Of a stretch of 64,000 bases of DNA, positions 37,482 to 46,441 are shown one piece after another (the stretch's first letter is position 1; the number at the start of each line of letters is the position of its first letter). Below the pieces are notes generated by a model, which was not told where the DNA came from, did not search any database, and saw only the letters and a program-made list of their open reading frames with translations. Source of the stretch: Kitasatospora sp. DSM 101779 (GTDB lineage: Bacteria; Actinomycetota; Actinomycetes; Streptomycetales; Streptomycetaceae); the NCBI RefSeq assembly GCF_025655475.1, contig NZ_JAHTIK010000001.1, forward strand, positions 124,001 through 188,000. The letters are read 5' to 3'. The translations under genes and the position numbers were made by a program.

Positions 37482-38708
37482 TCAGGTGCGGCGCAGGCGT
37501 TCGATCAGGGATGCGAGCAGGGCGATCCGGCCGGGCACGCTGGCCACGTCGAGCCACTCCTGGGGGGTGTGGTCGGCGCCGCCGACGGGGCCGAGGCCGT
37601 CGAGGGTGGGGATGCCGAGGCCGGAGGTGAGGTTGGCGTCGCCGACCCCTCCGGTGGAGGCAGCGTCGATGTCCAGGCCGAGTTCGGCGGCGGCCTCCCG
37701 GGCGAGGGCCAGGACGGCCTGGGCGGCGGGGGTGTTCTCCATCGGCGGGCACAGGTCGACCTGGTGCACCCGGGCGGTGGTGCCGTCGACGACGGGGCGG
37801 GCGGAGGCCTCGCGGATTCCGGCGATCGCGGTGTGCAGCCCGGCGGTGGTCGTGGCGCGGACCTCGATGTGCAGTTCGGCCTCGGGGCAGACGATGTTGG
37901 TCCGGGTGCCGGCCCGGACCACGCCGACGTTGAGGGTGACGCCGGGCCATCGGCCGTTGAGTGCCTGGAGGTCGACGACGAGGTGGGCTGCGGCGAGGGC
38001 GGCGTTGGCGCCGCGTTCGGGTTCGATGCCCGCGTGCGCCGCGCGGCCGGTGACCGTCACCAGGAGGTCGGCCACGCCCTTGCGCTCGACGACCAGGTCG
38101 CCGTTCTCCCGGGCGCACTCGAGCGCGAGGGCGTAGTCGGCTCCGGCGGCGACGCGTTCGGTGATCGGGCGGCTGGCGGGCGAGCCGATCTCCTCGTCCG
38201 GGGTGGCGAGGACGATCAGTTCGGCGAACGCGGTCCGCCCGTGCCGGACCAGGAGGTCGGCGGCGGTGATGCCGGCGAGCAGTCCTCCCTTGTCGTCGCT
38301 GACGCCGGGGCCGTGGGCCAGGTGGCCGTCGGTGCGGAAGGGGCGGGCCGCGGCGGTGCCGTCCTCGAAGACGGTGTCCATGTGGCCGACGAGTACGATC
38401 CGGGCACCGCCGTCGGCGGCCGGCAGTGTGCCGGCGAGACGGCCGATCAGTACGTCGCCGCACGGTCGGCCGTCGGGCAGACGGGTGGGGATGCGCTCGG
38501 TGGTGAAGCCGATGCGGTCCAGCCGCTGTTCGACCCGGTCGGCGACCCGGTTCACGCCCGCGGGGCTGTAGGAGCCGGAGTCGAGGGCGACGAGGTCGGC
38601 GAGGTCGGCGAGGTAGTCCGGCAGGGCCGCCTCGGCGGCGGCCCGCAGGACGGCCGGGCCGGCCGGCCCTCGGTCCGTGGTGGGCGCCTGCTCGGCGGGG
38701 GCGCTCAC
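37482..38708 (-). CDS. M20 metallopeptidase, probable beta-Asp-Arg dipeptidase (CphZ-like)
   Basis: A 408-aa M20 zinc exopeptidase related to carboxypeptidase G2. Metal ligands are His109 in GHMDTV, Asp138 in SDDKGG, the Glu172-Glu173 pair in PDEEIGS, and a C-terminal His in [10 protein letters not shown]; the dimerisation lid sits between. No signal peptide is seen, so it acts inside. M20 enzymes of the CphZ type hydrolyse cyanophycin dipeptides. Encoded between the importer and cyanophycinase 1, this one is the natural candidate to split imported beta-Asp-Arg. It overlaps the ATPase gene by 4 nt. Confidence 0.87.
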   Translation of the reverse strand: MSAPAEQAPTTDRGPAGPAVLRAAAEAALPDYLADLADLVALDSGSYSPAGVNRVADRVEQRLDRIGFTTERIPTRLPDGRPCGDVLIGRLAGTLPAADGGARIVLVGHMDTVFEDGTAAARPFRTDGHLAHGPGVSDDKGGLLAGITAADLLVRHGRTAFAELIVLATPDEEIGSPASRPITERVAAGADYALALECARENGDLVVERKGVADLLVTVTGRAAHAGIEPERGANAALAAAHLVVDLQALNGRWPGVTLNVGVVRAGTRTNIVCPEAELHIEVRATTTAGLHTAIAGIREASARPVVDGTTARVHQVDLCPPMENTPAAQAVLALAREAAAELGLDIDAASTGGVGDANLTSGLGIPTLDGLGPVGGADHTPQEWLDVASVPGRIALLASLIERLRRT

Positions 38709-39469
38709 AGGACCTTGGACAGGAACGCCTTGGTGCGTTCCTGCTCCGGGTCCACCAGCACGGTGCGAGGGTCGCCTGCCTCGACCACGACGCCGTCGTC
38801 CATGAACACGGCGGTGTCGCCGACCTCGCGGGCGAAGCCGATCTCATGGGTGACCACGACCATGGTCATGCCGTCGGCGGCGAGGTCGCGCATGACGTCC
38901 AGGACGTCGCCGACGAGCTCCGGGTCGAGCGCGGAGGTCGGCTCGTCGAACAGCATCAGTTTCGGCTTCATCGCGAGCGCGCGGGCGATCGCGACGCGCT
39001 GCTGCTGGCCGCCGGACAGCTGGGAGGGGTAGTGGCCGGCGCGGTCGCCGAGGCCGACCCGGTCCAGCAGGAGCTGCGCCTCGGCGCGGGCGTCGGCCTT
39101 GTTGACGCCGTTCACCCTGACGGGCGCCTCGATGACGTTCTCCAGGGCGGTCATGTGCGGGAAGAGGTTGAAGCGCTGGAAGACCATGCCGATCTCGCGG
39201 CGGCGTTCAGCGACCTCGGACTCGCGGAGCTCGTGCAGGCGGGTGCCGGCCTGACGGTAGCCGACGAGGTCGCCGTCGACGGTGAGGCGGCCGCCGTCGA
39301 CCTTCTCCAGGTGGTTGATGCAGCGCAGGAACGTGGACTTGCCGGAGCCGGAGGGCCCGAGCAGGCAGCACACCTGGCCGCGTTCGACGGTGAGGTCGAT
39401 GCCCTTGAGGACGTCGAGCTTCCCGTAGTGCTTGCGCACGCCCTCGGCGTGCACCATGGGCTGGGCCAT
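38705..39469 (-). CDS. Polar amino-acid ABC transporter ATPase
   Basis: A 254-aa ATPase of the GlnQ/HisP type. Walker A is GPSGSGKST at 38-46, the Q-loop [11 protein letters not shown], signature [15 protein letters not shown], Walker [15 protein letters not shown] and H-loop VTHEIGFA are all intact. It powers the permease encoded four bases upstream. The binding proteins are a few genes away. It is expected to import amino acids or, in this setting, Asp-Arg dipeptide. Confidence 0.96.
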   Translation of the reverse strand: MAQPMVHAEGVRKHYGKLDVLKGIDLTVERGQVCCLLGPSGSGKSTFLRCINHLEKVDGGRLTVDGDLVGYRQAGTRLHELRESEVAERRREIGMVFQRFNLFPHMTALENVIEAPVRVNGVNKADARAEAQLLLDRVGLGDRAGHYPSQLSGGQQQRVAIARALAMKPKLMLFDEPTSALDPELVGDVLDVMRDLAADGMTMVVVTHEIGFAREVGDTAVFMDDGVVVEAGDPRTVLVDPEQERTKAFLSKVL

Positions 39470-39473
39470 CGGT

Positions 39474-40439
39474 TCAGCCCTTCCGTTCGCGGTTGGTGGT
39501 GAGAAGGTCGGTGACGCCGACGAACATGCGGCGCAGGGGTGAGACCTGGGCCATGCGGGTGGTGCCGCGGCCGTAGCGGCGCTCCAGCCAGGCCTGGGGG
39601 ACGGACAGGACGGTGGTCAGCGCGAGGTACCAGAGGGCGGCGACGACGAGCATCGGGATGACCTGGTAGTTCTGGGCGTAGACGTCCTGGATGTTCGACA
39701 TCAGGTCGTGGGCGGCGATCACCGAGACGTAGGCGGTGGTCTTGAGCATGTTGATGGTCTCGTTGCCCATCGGGGGGATGATGACCCGCATGGCCTGCGG
39801 CAGGACGATGCGGCGCATCGTCAGGGCGGGCTTCATGCCGAGGGAGTGCGCGGCCTCGGTCTGGCCCGGGTCGACGGACTGGATGCCGGCGCGGACGATC
39901 TCGGAGGCGTAGGCGGCCTCGTTGAGGCCGAGGGCGAGCAGGGCGGCGATCGACGGGGTGAGCAGGCTGTTGGTGTCGAGCTGCACGAAGGTGATCGTGG
40001 TGAACGGGATGCCGATCATCACGTGCTTGTAGAGGGCGGCGGCGTACGCCCAGAAGATGATCTGCACCAGCAGCGGGGTGCCGCGGAAGAGCCAGACGAA
40101 CAGTGAGGACAGCGCGTACAGCACGGGGCTGGCGGACAGTCGCATGACGGCGACGAGGGTGCCGAGGGCCAGGCCGATCGCCATGGCTGCGGCGGTGAGC
40201 CACAGGGTGGTGACGAGGCCGTCGAAGATGAGGTCGGCGAAGAGGTAGTGGCCGACGACGTCCCAGTGCAGGTTGGGGTTCTTGGCGAGGGAGCCGACGA
40301 GTCCGACGAGGGAGAGCAGGGCGAGGGCGGCGGCGATCCAGCGGCTCCAGTGGCGTACGGGGACGGCGGTGAGTTCGTCGGCGCGCACGGCGGCTTCCTC
40401 GGTCCGGGTCGCGGGTGCGGAGGCGGGAGAGGCGGTCAT
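39474..40439 (-). CDS. Polar amino-acid ABC transporter permease
   Basis: A 321-aa HisM/GlnP-type permease with a long N-terminal tail, an early membrane segment ([17 protein letters not shown]) and the core domain ([36 protein letters not shown]; the EAA-like loop [15 protein letters not shown]). As the only permease gene it should act as a homodimer. It starts one base before the binding-protein stop on this strand and is tightly coupled to the ATPase. Confidence 0.95.
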   Translation of the reverse strand: MTASPASAPATRTEEAAVRADELTAVPVRHWSRWIAAALALLSLVGLVGSLAKNPNLHWDVVGHYLFADLIFDGLVTTLWLTAAAMAIGLALGTLVAVMRLSASPVLYALSSLFVWLFRGTPLLVQIIFWAYAAALYKHVMIGIPFTTITFVQLDTNSLLTPSIAALLALGLNEAAYASEIVRAGIQSVDPGQTEAAHSLGMKPALTMRRIVLPQAMRVIIPPMGNETINMLKTTAYVSVIAAHDLMSNIQDVYAQNYQVIPMLVVAALWYLALTTVLSVPQAWLERRYGRGTTRMAQVSPLRRMFVGVTDLLTTNRERKG

Positions 40440-40440
40440 G

Positions 40441-41394
40441 TCAGTCCACCGCGCCGTTCTTGGTGGCCTGCTTGATGGCGATGGACGCGGCGCCGTACGT
40501 GGCGTGGATCGTGGCGAGGGAGCCCTCGTCGATCAGCTGCTGGAGTGCCTTCTGGACGGCGTCGGTGAGCTGCGGCAGGTTCTTGGCGATCGCGATGCCG
40601 TTGGGTGAGGCGTTGTAGCCGCCGAGTGCGGCGGGGTCGTCGACGACCTCGAACGCGGCGCCGCCGTCGGCGGTCTTCGCGGTCCATCCGGCGGCGGGCT
40701 TGGTGAGGACGTCGGCGACGACCTTGCCGGAGCGCAGGGCGAGCTGGGCGTCGGAGTCCTTGGGGAAGGCCTGGAGGTGGATGGCGTTCCTGCCGAGCTC
40801 GCGGCACCTCTCCTGGTGCTTCTCGAGGAGCTTCTGCTGGTTGGTGCCGGTCTGGACGGCGACGGAGCGGCCGCACAGGTCGTCGAGGGTGACGATCGTC
40901 TGCGGGTTGCCCTTGGCGACCATGACGCCGGTGCCGGAGGCGGAGTAGTCGACGAAGTCGACGACCTGCTCGCGCTCCTTGTTGTCGGTGATGGCGGAGA
41001 TCGCGGCGTCGTACTTGCCTGCCTGGATGGCGGGGACGATGCCGTCGAACTTCTGGGCCTGGAACTCGAACGTGACGCCGAGCTTCGCGGCGAGGGCCCG
41101 GCCGAGGTCGACGTCGAGGCCGGTCATCTCCTTGCTGCCCTCGGAGACGTACATCTCGAACGGGGGGTAGGGGATGTCGGTGGCGACGCGGACCCTGCCG
41201 GACTTCTTGACCGCTTCCGGCAGCGAGGCGTGAAGGGCGGCGTCGGGGGTGATCGTGACGCCTGCGATCGTGACCGGGGCGGCAGCGGGGGGAGCCGGCT
41301 CGCCGCCTCCACCGGTGCAGGCGGACAGGGCGAGGGATCCGCACAGGGTGACGGCCGCCAGCAGGGCCGGTCTGCGGAAGACGAGGGAGTTCAC
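40441..41394 (-). CDS. Amino-acid/dipeptide ABC binding lipoprotein, copy 1
   Basis: A 317-aa family-3 solute-binding lipoprotein (lipobox ends at Cys26, LALSAC). The core RVRVATDIPYPPFEMYVSEG and GLDVDLGRALAAKLG is typical of polar amino-acid receptors. The GTG at 41394 has AAAGGT in place; longer upstream readings are not supported. It is the first gene of the minus-strand operon and is paralogous to the binding protein at 44.8 kb, whose motif order is the same. Confidence 0.93.
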   Translation of the reverse strand: MNSLVFRRPALLAAVTLCGSLALSACTGGGGEPAPPAAAPVTIAGVTITPDAALHASLPEAVKKSGRVRVATDIPYPPFEMYVSEGSKEMTGLDVDLGRALAAKLGVTFEFQAQKFDGIVPAIQAGKYDAAISAITDNKEREQVVDFVDYSASGTGVMVAKGNPQTIVTLDDLCGRSVAVQTGTNQQKLLEKHQERCRELGRNAIHLQAFPKDSDAQLALRSGKVVADVLTKPAAGWTAKTADGGAAFEVVDDPAALGGYNASPNGIAIAKNLPQLTDAVQKALQQLIDEGSLATIHATYGAASIAIKQATKNGAVD

Positions 41395-41480
41395 GTCGCT
41401 ACCTTTCGGGAACCTTGGCGGCGCCCGTGGGGCCGCGCCGCGAGCCATGACGTTACATCCAACGCTGAAAGATGAACAGA

Positions 41481-41496
41481 TGTAACACAGGATACA
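41481..41496. promoter_or_regulatory. Candidate RpiR operator A (TGTA-N8-TACA)
   Basis: TGTAACACAGGATACA in the divergent region between the importer operon and cyanophycinase 2. A related half-site, GTTACAT, lies 23 bp away (41452-41458). RpiR-family HexR binds TGTAAT-type palindromes ending in TACA, so this form suits the local RpiR protein. Confidence 0.6.
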
Positions 41497-41749
41497 AATG
41501 CATAACGGCCTGACCCTCGGGTCGCCGCTGCATCGTTTCCGCACCGCAAGGCCAAGATTTTCCCCCGGACTTCCGTTACATCTATCGCCGACCACGCAGG
41601 ATCTGTATCTTCCGTTCCCGAGCGCCGTTCGGCGCGCCGCCGCTCCCCCGTCGGCGGCACTCCCCTGCCCCGGGCCGTACGCCCGGGGCAGGCCCCCACA
41701 TCGCCGGCCCCGCCCCACGACTCCGGGCCGGCCTCCCCCAGGAGCACGC

Positions 41750-43024
41750 ATGTCCGTGTCCGTACGTCCCGCCGTCCGCACCGCCCCCCTGGCGGGCGCC
41801 GCCGCGCTCGCCCTGGCGCTGCTCGCCCCCGCCCAGGCCGCGCACGCCGCCCCGATCACCGGCAGCCTGGTGCTCGCCGGCGGCGCGGTCGCCCCCACCA
41901 ACTCCGCGGTCTACGGAACGTTCCTCACCAAGGCCGGCGGGAGCGGCGCACGGATCGGCGTCATCACCGCCGCCTCCGACGTCCCCGCCGACGACCCCCA
42001 CGCGGGCGACCCCGCCACCTGCAGCAACTCGGTCTGCAACGGCACCTACTACGTCGACCTGCTGAAGAACACCTACGGCGCCGCGGACGCCCAGTGGATC
42101 CCCATCGACCTGGACCACATCGCCAACAACTCCAGCCAGAGCGTCATCAACCAGATCAACTCGATGACCGGCTTCTTCTTCGGCGGAGGCGACCAGAGCC
42201 GCCTGGTCACCACCCTGCTCAAGAGCGACAACAGCGACTCCCCCGCCCTGGCGGCCATCCGCGCCAGGTTCACCGCCGGCGCCGCCGTCATGGGCACCAG
42301 CGCCGGCACCACCATCGCCAACGGCCGCGACATGGTCACCGGAGGCGAGAGCTGGGACGCGCTGCGCTACGGCTCCTACACCACCGTCAGCAGCAGCCAC
42401 CCCGACGACCTCACCTACCGGCCCGCGGGCGGCTTCAACTTCTTCACCTCCGGCCTGCTCGACACCCACTTCGCCGCCCGCGGCCGCCAGGGACGCCTCA
42501 CCCGACTGGCGGCCGACACCGCCCACACCCGCGCCTTCGGCATCGACGAGGACACCGCACTCGTCGTGACCAACCCCGGCTCCGCCAACGAGACCGACGC
42601 CGTCGTCGGCACCAACGGCGTCTCCGTCTTCGACCTCCGCACCGCCACCGTCGGCACCCACAGCGGCTACTGGTCGATCGACGACGTCAAGTGGAGCTAC
42701 CTGACCGGCGGCGACACCTACACCCCCGCCACGTGGACGGCGTCCTCCACCAAGCCGGGCTACGCACCGGGCGGCGGCAGCGTCGGCAGTCGCTGGAGCG
42801 ACGTCTTCTCCTCGCCCGACTCCTCCACCGACCACCCCTACCAGATGGTCACCATGGCCAGGGAGCTCGTCGACGCCGGCCGCAGCACCTACCAGTACGG
42901 CATCAGCTACGAGAGCGGCCCCACCTTCGAGGCCGACCTCACCAAGGGCACGGGCTACCAGGCGTGGAGGAGCGGCACCGCCGTGTCCTTCACCAACCTC
43001 ACCACCCACCTGTACGTCTACTGA
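41750..43024 (+). CDS. Secreted cyanophycinase (S51 peptidase), copy 2
   Basis: A 424-aa exported cyanophycinase with signal peptide to about residue 33 (AQAAHAAP). It shares with copy 1 the LVLAGG start, the CSNSVCNG motif (Cys91, Cys96), GFFFGGGDQ and the catalytic Ser in MGTSAGTTIANG (Ser184). The C-terminal beta-rich extension is also shared. AGGAG precedes ATG 41750; upstream in-frame codons are not needed. It is divergent from the importer operon, with operator A between, and converges on aspA. Confidence 0.9.
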   Translation: MSVSVRPAVRTAPLAGAAALALALLAPAQAAHAAPITGSLVLAGGAVAPTNSAVYGTFLTKAGGSGARIGVITAASDVPADDPHAGDPATCSNSVCNGTYYVDLLKNTYGAADAQWIPIDLDHIANNSSQSVINQINSMTGFFFGGGDQSRLVTTLLKSDNSDSPALAAIRARFTAGAAVMGTSAGTTIANGRDMVTGGESWDALRYGSYTTVSSSHPDDLTYRPAGGFNFFTSGLLDTHFAARGRQGRLTRLAADTAHTRAFGIDEDTALVVTNPGSANETDAVVGTNGVSVFDLRTATVGTHSGYWSIDDVKWSYLTGGDTYTPATWTASSTKPGYAPGGGSVGSRWSDVFSSPDSSTDHPYQMVTMARELVDAGRSTYQYGISYESGPTFEADLTKGTGYQAWRSGTAVSFTNLTTHLYVY

Positions 43025-43112
43025 GCTTCCCCGGTCCGACCGCGGAACCGGGCCGGTGCGCCGTGCGGCGCGCCAGCCCGGCCCGTTCGGCGCCCCGGCG
43101 CCCGGCGTGCCG

Positions 43113-44561
43113 TCAGTCCGGCTGGAGCCCGGTCAGGCGGCGCGGATCGAGGATGCCGTCGAGTTGCTCGGAAGGCAGCACGCGCGCCTCTCCCGCGAGA
43201 TCGCGCACCGTGCGGCGCTCCACGACGCAGCGGCGGGCGAGTTCGGTGGACCTGCGGTAGCCGATCACCGGGTTCAGCGCGGTGGCGAGGACCGCGGAGC
43301 CGCTGGCGTGGGCGTAGGTGCGCTCCGCATCGGCCTCGATGCCGGCCACGCAGCGCTCGGCCAGCAGCCTGCAGGCGGCGGTCATGCGTCGCAGGGCGGT
43401 GAGGAGGACGTGGGCGATCAGCGGCTCGAAGGCGTTGAGCTGCAGCTGGCCGGCTTGGGCGGCCATGGCGACGGCCGCGTCGGCGCCGATGGCGTCGTAG
43501 CAGACCTGGGTGACGGCCTCGGGGATCACCGGGTTGACCTTCCCGGGCATGATGCTGGACCCCGCCTGGAGTTCGGGCAGCCGGATCTCGGCGAAGCCCG
43601 CCTGCGGACCGGAGGCGAGCAGGCGCAGGTCGTTGCAGACCTTGACCAGGCGGAGCGCGAACCGCCTGAGGGCGCCGGAGAGTTCGATGAACGCTCCGAC
43701 GCCCTGGGTGGCCTCGACGAGGTCGCGGGCCGGCCGTACCGGTATGCCGGTGACGCGGGCGAGGTGGCCGGTGCACGCCTCCGCGAAGCCGGGATGGGTG
43801 TTGAGACCCGTGCCGATGGCGGTGCCGCCCATGTTGATCTCGCACAGGGCGCGGGCGGCGTGCTCGATCGCTGCCGTGTCGTCGCGCACCCCGAGGGCGA
43901 AGGCCGCGAACTCCTGACCGAGCGTCATGGGGACGGCGTCCTGCAGCTGGGTGCGGCCGAGTTTGACGACGTCGGCGAACGCGTGGGCGCGGTCGGCGAA
44001 GGCGTCCGCCAGGACGCCCTGGGCGAGGCTCAGTCCGCGGGCGGCCGTGTACAGCGCTGTCTTCACGGCGGTGGGGTAGGCGTCGTTGGTGCTCTGCCCG
44101 AGATTGACGTGGTCGTTGGGGCTGAGGCGGGCGTAGTCGCCGCGCGCCGCCCCGATGAAGTCCAGCGCGCGGTTGGCGACGACCTCGTTGGCGTTCATGT
44201 TGGTCGAGGTGCCGGCGCCGCCCTGGAGGACGTCGACGAGGAAGTGGTCGTGGAGGGCGCCTTCCCGGATCTCCTCGCAGGCGCGAGCGATGGCCTCGGC
44301 CCGTTCCGGGTCGAGGACGCCCAGATCGCGGTTCGCGAGGGCGGCGGCCTGCTTGACGGAGGCGAGCGCGGACACGAGTTCGGGGTGGGCGGACAGCGGG
44401 ATGCCGCTGAGCGGGAAGTTCTCGACGGCTCGCAGCGTGTGGATGCCGATGTAGGCGTCGGCCGGGAGGTCGCGGTCGCCGATCAGGTCGTGCTCGGTTC
44501 GCAGGGATCCGCGGCCTTCGAAGGATGGTGGTGAGAAGGAGTGGCCGCTGGTGCTGGTCAT
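43113..44561 (-). CDS. aspA: Aspartate ammonia-lyase
   Basis: A 482-aa aspartase/fumarase-superfamily enzyme turning L-aspartate into fumarate and ammonia. The flexible-loop signature GSSIMPGKVNP lies at 334-344 with the catalytic Ser; GAGTSTNMNANEV (116-126) and QSTNDAYPTAVK (156-167) mark aspartase rather than class II fumarase. In this locus it would use the aspartate freed from cyanophycin. It is divergent from the second binding protein, with two candidate operators between them. Confidence 0.94.
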   Translation of the reverse strand: MTSTSGHSFSPPSFEGRGSLRTEHDLIGDRDLPADAYIGIHTLRAVENFPLSGIPLSAHPELVSALASVKQAAALANRDLGVLDPERAEAIARACEEIREGALHDHFLVDVLQGGAGTSTNMNANEVVANRALDFIGAARGDYARLSPNDHVNLGQSTNDAYPTAVKTALYTAARGLSLAQGVLADAFADRAHAFADVVKLGRTQLQDAVPMTLGQEFAAFALGVRDDTAAIEHAARALCEINMGGTAIGTGLNTHPGFAEACTGHLARVTGIPVRPARDLVEATQGVGAFIELSGALRRFALRLVKVCNDLRLLASGPQAGFAEIRLPELQAGSSIMPGKVNPVIPEAVTQVCYDAIGADAAVAMAAQAGQLQLNAFEPLIAHVLLTALRRMTAACRLLAERCVAGIEADAERTYAHASGSAVLATALNPVIGYRRSTELARRCVVERRTVRDLAGEARVLPSEQLDGILDPRRLTGLQPD

Positions 44562-44595
44562 GAAGGGAGTCCAGGTGGGTCGGGAGCCAAAGCAA

Positions 44596-44611
44596 TGTAT
44601 CGAAAGTTACA
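44596..44611. promoter_or_regulatory. Candidate RpiR operator B
   Basis: TGTATCGAAAGTTACA, 35 bp upstream of the aspA start, a TGTA-N8-TACA palindrome like operator A with an inner AA-rich core. Confidence 0.6.
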
Positions 44612-44716
44612 AGACCTGCCGTGTTGAGTCCACGTGTAACGCGCACGGACTGTGAAGTCACCCTCCACACCAGGCCGAGCGCTGCTCCCACCCGCGGGAA
44701 TGCGCCGTTGCCAGAA

Positions 44717-44732
44717 CGTAATGCTCAATACA
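44717..44732. promoter_or_regulatory. Candidate RpiR operator C
   Basis: CGTAATGCTCAATACA, about 90 bp upstream of binding protein copy 2, in AT-rich sequence. It keeps the 8-nt spacing, with C for T at the first base and inner TG/CA symmetry. Confidence 0.45.
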
Positions 44733-44818
44733 TTCACTCACTTCTACGCACGGATGTAACTTTTGCTTCGCGCCGATGACGGCGCGCCTCCCCTTCCTCC
44801 TTCGACAGAGGGCACCCC

Positions 44819-45796
44819 ATGACCTCCTTCCGCTCCCCCCTGCTCCGCCACGCGGCGGTCACCCTCGCGCTGGCCTCCTCCGCACTGTCGCTCAGCGCCT
44901 GTTCCAGCTCCTCCGGCAAGTCCTCGGACGCGGCTCCGGCCGCCGCCGCACCGTCCGCCCCGGTGACGGTCAAGGGCGTGCCGATCTCGGCGGACGGGAA
45001 GCTCACCGCCACGCTCCCCGAGACGATCCGCAAGGCCGGCAAGGTGCGGGTCGCCACCGACGTGCCGTACCCGCCGTTCGAGATGTACGTCTCCGAGGGC
45101 AGCAAGGAGATCACGGGCATCGACCACGACCTCGGCCAGGCGATCGGCGCCCGGCTGGGCGTGAAGTTCGAGTTCACCGCCCAGAAGTTCGACGGCCTGC
45201 TGCCGGCCGTCCAGGCCGGCAAGTTCGACGCCGTGATGTCGGCGATGACGGACAAGAAGGAGCGTCAGCAGGCGGTCGACTTCGTCGACTACGTCAACGC
45301 GGGTCCCGGGTGGCTGGTGCGCAAGGGCAACCCGGATGGCATCAAGGTCGTCACGGACGTCTGCGGCAAGAGCGTGTCGGTCCAGACCGGCACCAACCAC
45401 CAGAAGATCCTCGAGCAGCGGCAGGAGCTGTGCAAGCAGCAGGGCAAGCCGGCCATCACCGTACTGGCGTTCCCCAAGGACTCCGAGGCCCAACTCGCCC
45501 TGCGCTCGGGCAAGGTCTCCGCCGACTTCCTCGACGAGGTCACCGCGGCCTTCGTCGCCGACACCGCCGACAACGGCACCGCTTTCGACACCGTCACCGG
45601 CAAGGAGGCGGTCGGCCCGACCAGCGCGTCGCCCATCGGCATCGGCATCTCGAAGTCGGCACCGGGCCTCAAGGAGGCCGTCCGGGCGGCACTCCAGTCC
45701 CTGATGGACGACGGCTCCTACAAGAAGATCCTCGACGCCTACCACGTCCCGAACATCGCCATCCAGCAGGCGACAATCAACGGCGCCCTCGACTGA
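44819..45796 (+). CDS. Amino-acid/dipeptide ABC binding lipoprotein, copy 2
   Basis: A 325-aa family-3 solute-binding lipoprotein (lipobox ends at Cys28, LSLSAC). It is clearly paralogous to the protein at 40.4-41.4 kb: both have VRVATD(I/V)PYPPFEMYVSEGS and LCG-/VCGKSV-type hinge regions and finish with NGA(V/L)D. No permease or ATPase genes follow, so it probably feeds the importer 5 kb away, perhaps with a different ligand preference. A terminator follows. Confidence 0.93.
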   Translation: MTSFRSPLLRHAAVTLALASSALSLSACSSSSGKSSDAAPAAAAPSAPVTVKGVPISADGKLTATLPETIRKAGKVRVATDVPYPPFEMYVSEGSKEITGIDHDLGQAIGARLGVKFEFTAQKFDGLLPAVQAGKFDAVMSAMTDKKERQQAVDFVDYVNAGPGWLVRKGNPDGIKVVTDVCGKSVSVQTGTNHQKILEQRQELCKQQGKPAITVLAFPKDSEAQLALRSGKVSADFLDEVTAAFVADTADNGTAFDTVTGKEAVGPTSASPIGIGISKSAPGLKEAVRAALQSLMDDGSYKKILDAYHVPNIAIQQATINGALD

Positions 45797-45817
45797 TCGA
45801 GTCAGCAGTGCCTGCCT

Positions 45818-45850
45818 CCGGGGGCGTGCCCTGCACCGGCACGCCCCCGG
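45818..45850 (+). terminator. Terminator after binding protein copy 2
   Basis: Perfect 13-bp stem CCGGGGGCGTGCC with its complement and a 7-nt loop, 21 bases after the stop. Confidence 0.85.
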
Positions 45851-45867
45851 GGCTGTTCCATGGCGGG

Positions 45868-46300
45868 GACAGCAGCAGTGGGGACAGGGGCGCAGAATCC
45901 GCCCACGTGCATCGGCTGGCCGGCCGCGCGGTACGGGGTGGGGCGGCCGCAGCGGACACAGGGCTGCGGGGCGCCGGTGACGAGCTCACCCCACGGCGTC
46001 CGGTCCAACTCGGCCGGGCCGCTGAACGCCGCCGGAGCGGCGGCCGGAGTGTGTGCGGGAGCCGGGGGCGAGCAGCGGCGGGCTGTGCGGGGCCGCGGGG
46101 ACGAGGAGCGTGTCCACTGATCTGCCCAGCTTGGCCACGTAGAACCGGCTGTCCACACGGACGATCACCGTGCCGCCGGATCCGGTTTGCCGGACGGCGG
46201 ACAGGGCCTCGGCGGCGACGGGTCCGGCTCTGCGGGCGCCGGCGGCTCTGCCCGCCGCAACCGCACCTCCGCGAGCCCGGCCGGGCCGGTGGGGAGAGGA
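45868..46300 (-). pseudogene. Broken gene carrying the Tap zinc-ribbon segment
   Basis: On the minus strand the stretch GPAELDRTPWGELVTGAPQP and CVRCGRPTPYRAAGQPMHVG is almost identical, also in DNA, to Tap residues 116-158 (16.58-16.76 kb). In front of it a second frame reads GGTVIVRVDSRFYVAKLGRS and VDTLLVPAAP, joined by a frameshift near 46070. There is no credible complete ORF. It is either a decayed relative of Tap-like proteins or a copied fragment fused to another gene. Confidence 0.7.
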
Positions 46301-46441
46301 GGGTGGCCAGGATCGGGGGGGCAGAGTGCGCATGCCCTTCCACCGCCCGGCGCCGGTTCCAGGCCCCGCCCGTCTCCTGACCGGGCATGCGGAGTGCCCG
46401 GTGTCGGTCGTTCGTCGACACCGGGCGTCTCTGGCGTTCCG

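Noticed and set aside
35991..39032. A 1,013-codon plus-strand frame opposite cyanophycinase 1 and the M20 peptidase
   Set aside because: Gly/Asp/Val-rich shadow without a family; minus-strand genes carry all catalytic motifs.
44741..44774. A fourth TGTAAC-type operator just before binding protein copy 2
   Set aside because: TGTAAC at about 44755 has no TACA partner at the right distance.
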